Shown here: piece by piece, positions 58,610 through 64,000 of the stretch
Layout of the letters: every line of letters begins with the position of its first letter
How positions within the stretch are numbered: position 1 is the stretch's first letter
Assembly (NCBI GenBank): GCA_021904315.1
Contig: CM038911.1
Span: 13,675,390-13,739,389 of the forward strand
Direction of reading: 5' to 3'
Source: Sphagnum magellanicum
Taxonomy: Eukaryota; Streptophyta; Sphagnopsida; Sphagnales; Sphagnaceae
DNA: 64,000 bases
Position numbers and translations under genes: made by a program
The notes under the pieces: generated by a model
The model's database searches: none
What the model saw: the letters and a program-made list of their open reading frames with translations, nothing else
Told to the model about the DNA's origin: nothing

Positions 58610-61600
58610 ATGAATACCTACCGGCTGACCAATACGTCGCACACGGAAGTGGCTCTAGGTTTGCCGTTGCTTTCTCTTCCGAATTCCTTTGGAGCCAGCA
58701 GGCATGAGCTGTTTCTGTTCGATGACAGCGAAGTGGCCGCCAGGTTGCGGGACACGGACGATGCAGCCGTTGTTGCGCAAGCCAGCAAGATTGCCGAGCT
58801 CCTCAGAGCGACTGACATCAGTTACTTGTGAGTAATGCATGCTCTTTCTGTCACACCCTGTCTGTTTATGTTCCAAGCAACAACTCCTCCTGGGGATGGT
58901 ACCTTAGGGCTAGTCACACGGCTTGTTCTATCAAGGGGACTTTGCTATTGGAGAGAGCTGCGCCCTTACCACAGTTTATCACCATCCCTACCCCCATTAC
59001 TCTTCCTGAAAACTCTCCTATTGCACACCCGATTGAAACCGGCTGCTCAGTCTACAACCATAAAGGCAGACAAGCAGAGTCCTTTAGGAAAGGATAGACA
59101 GTTTCCATGACCTAAGGATCTGAACTGTGCTTGGAAGGTGTTTGGACAGTGCACTTTCATGTCTATGATTTGATCATTCTGTTCAATTTCTCTTTAGTTT
59201 GTGGCTCTGGCGAGGCGAGGTCTTTGACTGAGAGGCATGCATTTGAGCTCTAATCCTTTCTTAGTGGTCAGACTTCAGGGTAAAATCTAACAGTGAAACT
59301 CTCTTAATAATTTCTCTGCCAGGTCTCTTCGAGAGGAGGCCAAAAATGGGGCAGCTCCAATGGCAGCAGAGCCTGGGAGCTTGATGGCTGCTATCCTTCA
59401 GCATGAACAGGATGCTTTTTCGTACACAGCTGCAGGTATGTTTGTTTTGGTGGACCATTTTTTCTTGCTGGAGAATGGTAGTGGCACAAGTGGTATTCTC
59501 TCTCCAACCTCCAAGTCTCTGTACAAGAGGGTTTTGGAACTGAAATGTCAGAGGATGGTGTAAAACTTGGTTGTCACAGGAATGGGTTTCTGGAGTGTGG
59601 TGCTCAATCATGAATGTAAATAATAGTCCACAAGTAGTGGCTGAAAAGCTTCTTCCATTTTGAAGTGTATTTGTTTTTCTGTTTTGTCAACCAGGACGTT
59701 TGAAGCGAGGAGGTTGGCAGAGTTCCACTGCTGAGAAGCAGAGTACTGTGGCAGTTCATCAGGCCAGTCCTGGTGGTCCTAGCCACCAAGTTGCTCATCA
59801 AGGATCATGGGCCCCGAGTTCGTCACCTGTGGTATGTTTCAGACACTGTTGAATGTGAGGTCCACCATCAAGTGGTATCTTAGCAGGGGTTGTTCCTGAA
59901 CAAGAGGAGACGCTGTCACATTTTATAGTCTTTTTCAAGTAATCTGTGGGGAATCTTTATTGTGTTCACTTTACTGAGACTGTGACAGATATGATTCTTG
60001 TAGGATTCTCCAGCTGCAGTGAAAGTTACTGGGATCAAGAGGAAGGAAGCCACTGGGACAAAAGTGGAGAGACAGCATAACAAAAAAGTTGCATCAGTTC
60101 TTTTTAGTCCTGTGAAGTTCAACCAGTGTATAACTCTCCTTGATGCTTTTGTTGATGACTTGGAAACTGTCACTTATTGGGTGTCCATGCATTTTCTGAT
60201 GAACTTGAGCAATGTTGGGAACTGTGATGACTGCAATTGGAAATGGCACTTAAGAGCATCCAGAGTATCCAGAGCAGGCTGAAACTTAGAGGGTTGGAGA
60301 GCTTGTGTTCACTCTCATCTTTGTTTGTCTGTGCAGTCACAGATACAATTGTGAGTGGATTGTGCGAGTTGCTAGACGAATTTTTTGAAAGGACAGAGGC
60401 TCCAGGTGAAGATGAGGGAGAGGAAGCAGGCACCTTTCTGTCCCTACCTGAAATCAGATCCATTGCAGAGGATGTTGTCAAGTTGCGAGCCAAGAATCTG
60501 ATTCAAAATGTCCCAGTCGAGTATCTTGTACGGCTATTAAGCTTGCTCGATCGTCATGTTCAGCGTTCTCATGAAAGGGAGGTGGATGACAGCGATGATG
60601 TAAGTGCCTAGTCCTTGCTTATGGTTTCTCATAGAGTCCTATCTCTGCTGTGATCAGAGGGTTTCCAAACAGGGAGTTGAGTAAACTTTGGCCAGACTTC
60701 ACCTCACGGATGTTTTGTTTTTAGGTGAAGGCAAGCACCATGGGTCCTATCCTTATGCAATCTTTAACAATTGTAAGCAAAATATATCGGATTCAAATGT
60801 CATATCTTTCATGTGAAGGTAGGGTGATGCCACGGGATGTATCTGAACTGTCATCATTCATACAGTTCTCTAGCTTTCTGTGTCGGTAGGTTCTATGAGA
60901 GTCCTATGTCACCTTGATTGATTTCACTCTCTGGCATGCAGGTAGATGCAGAAAATTTTACGATGGTGATGTCGGCACTGGAGTCTGTTCAAATTTCCTT
61001 GATGATCATGACTGGTCCTGGCATGGCCAAACAGATATACAAGGAAGAGGTGCATCAATCTGTTCTGCTGTCCTGTGTTTCTTCAATCTAGCATACACTG
61101 ATTATGAATTGCAACTGTTGCAATTCAGAGCACTGTATTTCAAACACATCAGATTTCCAACGAAAGTTGTGCCAGACGTTCCCTGGGAGTATGTGAATGC
61201 AGATTTCATGGTCCACAGTTTATGGCTATTGCTAACAACTTCCTCTCCTTGTCTGGTAATTCACAGCTTATTGACCACCTCATTGATTTTTCAAGATACC
61301 AGATTGTGCATACCATTTTCCCAGCATATGATGCTCTCTACCGCCAGATTCACAAGGGTGCTGGGGCTGGTGAGGATGAAGGTAATATGGCTTGTTTTGG
61401 TACAGAATCCTTGATCTGACTTCACTCCTGTTTCTGAAGTGTTGAAGTATGTCTGTCACCTACATGAGCAAAGCTGAGTGCCTGGTGGAAGAACCATATC
61501 TTCCTCACTGCACTGTTCCAGCAATTTCTTTTTGTGATTTGTGAAACCTTCTTCTCTGGACCATAATGGTGTGCACTGCTAGATGTATTCACTTGGAACC

Positions 61601-64000
61601 TTTCTATGTATCAGGATTATGCATTTGATACTTGTGTGCTGTTATTATGTGCCTCTTTCAGAGGAGGGTGATGATTATATGGATGCCTCGGAAAATGGAG
61701 TGGGCTCTGCAAAGAAAAGTCGGCGCAAGAGCAAAGTGTCAGCAAAACCCAAAAAGACAGAAGCAAACAAGTAAGATCATGCTATATTATAGTCAGGAAG
61801 AACAGTCTTTGTCAGCATCAACTTCTGTATCATTGCACCAGTAAGCACGACCAGTAACTGTTTTGCATATATTGATTAGTGAACTTGCATTTGAGCTGAA
61901 TATTGCATGTTGTCGTGTTACCTTCAAAGTGTCATTGTGCAGTTTTCTCTGCAGTCTCATAGATATATTTTCCAGTGGCTTTAGTGAATTTTCTGCCTCC
62001 AAGTAGTCACCAGTCATGTGCTTAAAGGATATTTTCAGAGTGAGGAGGCCCCAACCACTACCCTGTATTTAGGCACATGTTGCCTTAGGCTTAGGTGCTC
62101 TCTTATACACATACAAGCTGAAATGAAATGAAGCTTGCCCTCACAAGCTTGTTGCAGCTTGAGTGAGAATACAATTGATGTTTTCTGTTAGATATGCATC
62201 TTGAGTGCTAGCCAACTTCCTGTTACTTCTGGAAATGTGACAGAAACTAAGGATGTAGATGTTTATATAATGGTTTGCCTGAGATTTGGGGTGCATTATA
62301 TACTTATCTAAAGCCACCATTAGGAGCTGATGATGTCAGTGGGGAGTCATAGCAGCTTGTCACTGCTAATTTTGATGAAAGTCATAGTGTGACACATCAT
62401 GAGTGACATTCATGAGGTTATGATTCACTCATCCTGTCTTGTTATTTCAATGTGTTTTTGGGTTTTTCTGCAATCTCATAGATATGAATGTTGTGCTTGG
62501 CAGGGTTTCAGGTCCTGTATCTGTTGTGCTGCACAAACTATGCAGTGTTCTGGCTTTATTGAAAGAACTTCTGTTTGTGGCAAAAATCTTGGACAGCACC
62601 CTCCTGCAGCTTATCAAAACAATGCTTGAGACATTCGGTGTAGACAACATCCAGTTGCTGCAGCTGAAGGCTATTGGTGTTGTTTGCATGGTGCATCCGA
62701 TACCCCTCTTTTTCTTCTCAGTGTCAATGGTTGGATTGCCATCTGTATCATTTCCATGACTATCGCAAAAAAATTGCTAGGCAGGGGACACTGTTAATTT
62801 GGAAAAATCCACCTAATGAATTTAGAATTGTCACAAGAAGCTCTAAGAAGCTTCTGCACCCCACAAGAAGCTGATATTTTGATGGCTTTAATGATGTTAT
62901 GATTTTTATCACAATGATCTATGTTGATTACAAAGTTGAACATTACAGTTATCATTATGATTTTGTGCCGACTCTTTTCACCTCAATAATAGAAGTTTTG
63001 AAGGACTGGTGCATATTATGACTGTTTCTCCTTGCAGTAGTCCATAAATTTTGCTCTGGACCTGATGATTCTAGGTAGCATGCAGGTGTTTGATGTGTAT
63101 CCCCAGCATCGGACAGGTATTATTGAGGAGATTGTGAGCTTACTTTGGAAGCTTCCATCTTCAAAACGAAGCTTGCGTTCCTACCATCTACCAGATGAAG
63201 AATCCAAGCAGATTCAAATGCTGACAGCCCTCATTCTCCAGATTGTGCAATGCAGTGTTGATCTTGGGGAAGGTGGTGTTGATTCAAAACCAGATGTTGC
63301 AGGGGCAGATGTGAAAGTTGTGGGGGCTGCTGTTGAGGCTACTGCTCCAGTGAGGTTTTTCGAGCCTGCCATGGATACAACCAGCTATTTTTGGAAACAT
63401 GTCTTGCACCGCTGGGCTGCACCAAAGGCCCAAGATGGAGCAGATGTGAGAGCCATAGTGGAGAATCTTGTCCTTGACTTACTAACCACTCTCAATGTTC
63501 CTGAGTTTCCTGCAGCTAGCCTTTTGCTTCAGGTATTTGTTACATCTGGGACTCCAAGTCTTGCAGTATTCCTCTTTCTGTGTACTTGAGATAGGTTGCA
63601 CTGTAATCTTTCTTCCAAGTCCTGTATAGTTCAGTGGCCTCAAGATGAGTTTGTGATGCCTACAGACAGATCTGTCACTCATGGTTGGTAACTTAAGCTC
63701 CCATGTTCTCTTTGTTTATGACTGCTGGTTTTGTTCTGAGCTAGATTCTGATGTCTTTTCCACTTTTACCTGCCCATCTGATGTTAGTCATTCCCAGCTG
63801 ATGAATATTGAATGGATCCCTTTCTTTTATGGTTGACCTTCTCTTGTATTGCCTGCAGATTTTTTGTGTCCTGTTGTTTGGAAACACGGGCCTCAAGGCA
63901 AAAGATGCTGTAGTGCGTGGTACTTCAATCGATCTCCTTGGCATGGTTGCAGCTCATTTGAAACAGGATGCTGTTGCCTGCAGTAGAGAGAAGTTCTGGA
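58610..64000 (+). CDS. SCC2: Sister chromatid cohesion protein 2 (cohesin loader, NIPBL/Scc2), 5' part
   Basis: SCC2 with SCC4 loads cohesin on chromosomes. Eleven exons fit in frame: 58610-58827, 59323-59435, 59695-59831, 60004-60127, 60337-60599, 60942-61049, 61267-61381, 61662-61770, 62504-62690, 63086-63532, 63859-64000 (continuing past the window), about 654 residues of a protein usually around 1,700-1,850 in plants. An in-frame TAG (58562) precedes the first ATG. Plant SCC2 landmarks: 'LTNTSHTEVALGLPLLSLPN', 'SFGASRHELFLFDD', 'ISYLSLREEAKNGA', 'PGMAKQIYKEE', 'NKVSGPVSVVLHKLCSVLAL', 'DNIQLLQLKAIGV', 'YPQHRTGIIEEIVSLLWKLP' and 'SSKRSLRSYHLPDEESKQIQ'. A basic, lysine-rich linker lies in exon 8, as in relatives. 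The exon 4 end (phase 1, T|GTATAA) is the least certain junction. A 48-bp segment at 60725-60772 could be an extra in-frame exon. The catalytic-like HEAT repeats of the C-terminus lie outside the window. Confidence 0.95.
60725..60772 (+). other. Candidate 16-codon phase-0 exon in SCC2
   Basis: Bordered by TTTTTAG| and |GTAAGC, this 48-bp segment reads 'VKASTMGPILMQSLTI' with no stop, and both neighbours (exon ending 60599, exon starting 60942) are phase 0, so it could be included or skipped without changing the frame. I do not recall the peptide in known SCC2 proteins. Confidence 0.35.

Noticed and set aside
58495-58707. Alternative upstream start for SCC2
   Set aside because: That frame is out of phase with the SCC2 sequence; the frame of SCC2 has a TAG at 58562 with no ATG before 58610.
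1-64000. CRISPR arrays, tRNA, rRNA, bacterial operons, phage genes
   Set aside because: Repeats present have no spacer structure typical of CRISPR; no cloverleaf or rRNA sequence was recognised; gene structure is eukaryotic throughout.

Overview
The window is nuclear DNA of a land plant (streptophyte). Three genes are spliced, with GT/AG (and one GC/AG) introns of roughly 100-400 bp or longer, and encode plant-type proteins: a serine hydroxymethyltransferase of the SHMT6/7-like class with a long N-terminal extension, a C2H2-finger/DEDDh RNA exonuclease of the REX4-like type, and the start of the cohesin loader SCC2 (NIPBL). The very decayed transposons and lack of recognisable recent insertions suggest a seed-free plant (bryophyte, lycophyte or fern) rather than a flowering plant, but this is inference and the species cannot be named from the sequence.

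Layout. 1-9.4 kb: AT-rich repeats, with a dead PIF/Harbinger transposon (transposase remnant on +, trihelix/Myb-like partner remnant on -, tail to tail) between copies of a ~330-bp degenerate tandem repeat. 9.4-18.1 kb: a GC-richer gene island with a block of GC palindromes, SHMT (+) and the REX4-like exonuclease (-), convergent. 18.1-28 kb: repeats, dominated by two oppositely oriented arms of a ~205-bp repeat around a 3.2-kb AT-rich core, a decayed C2H2-finger reading frame and a ~61-bp minisatellite. 28-33.4 kb: a mixed region with a 163-bp tandem repeat, one unidentified helical reading frame and a probable small single-pass membrane protein gene (-). 33.4-57.8 kb: a very AT-rich desert with pieces of a Ty1/copia element (LTR, RT, RNase H in one place; LTR, primer binding site, gag in another), a LINE reverse transcriptase remnant and a single rhodanese-like exon. 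57.8-64 kb: the SCC2 promoter and first eleven exons; the gene runs off the right edge.

The three good genes are housekeeping and not functionally linked in an obvious way: one-carbon/methyl supply (SHMT), RNA processing or decay (exonuclease), and cohesin loading (SCC2). No CRISPR, tRNA, rRNA or prokaryotic-type operon was seen. The most unusual structures are the large inverted arrangement at 19.0-24.5 kb, the two-gene Harbinger fossil, the possible 16-codon phase-0 exon in SCC2, the GC-AG intron in the exonuclease gene and the palindromic GC block upstream of SHMT.
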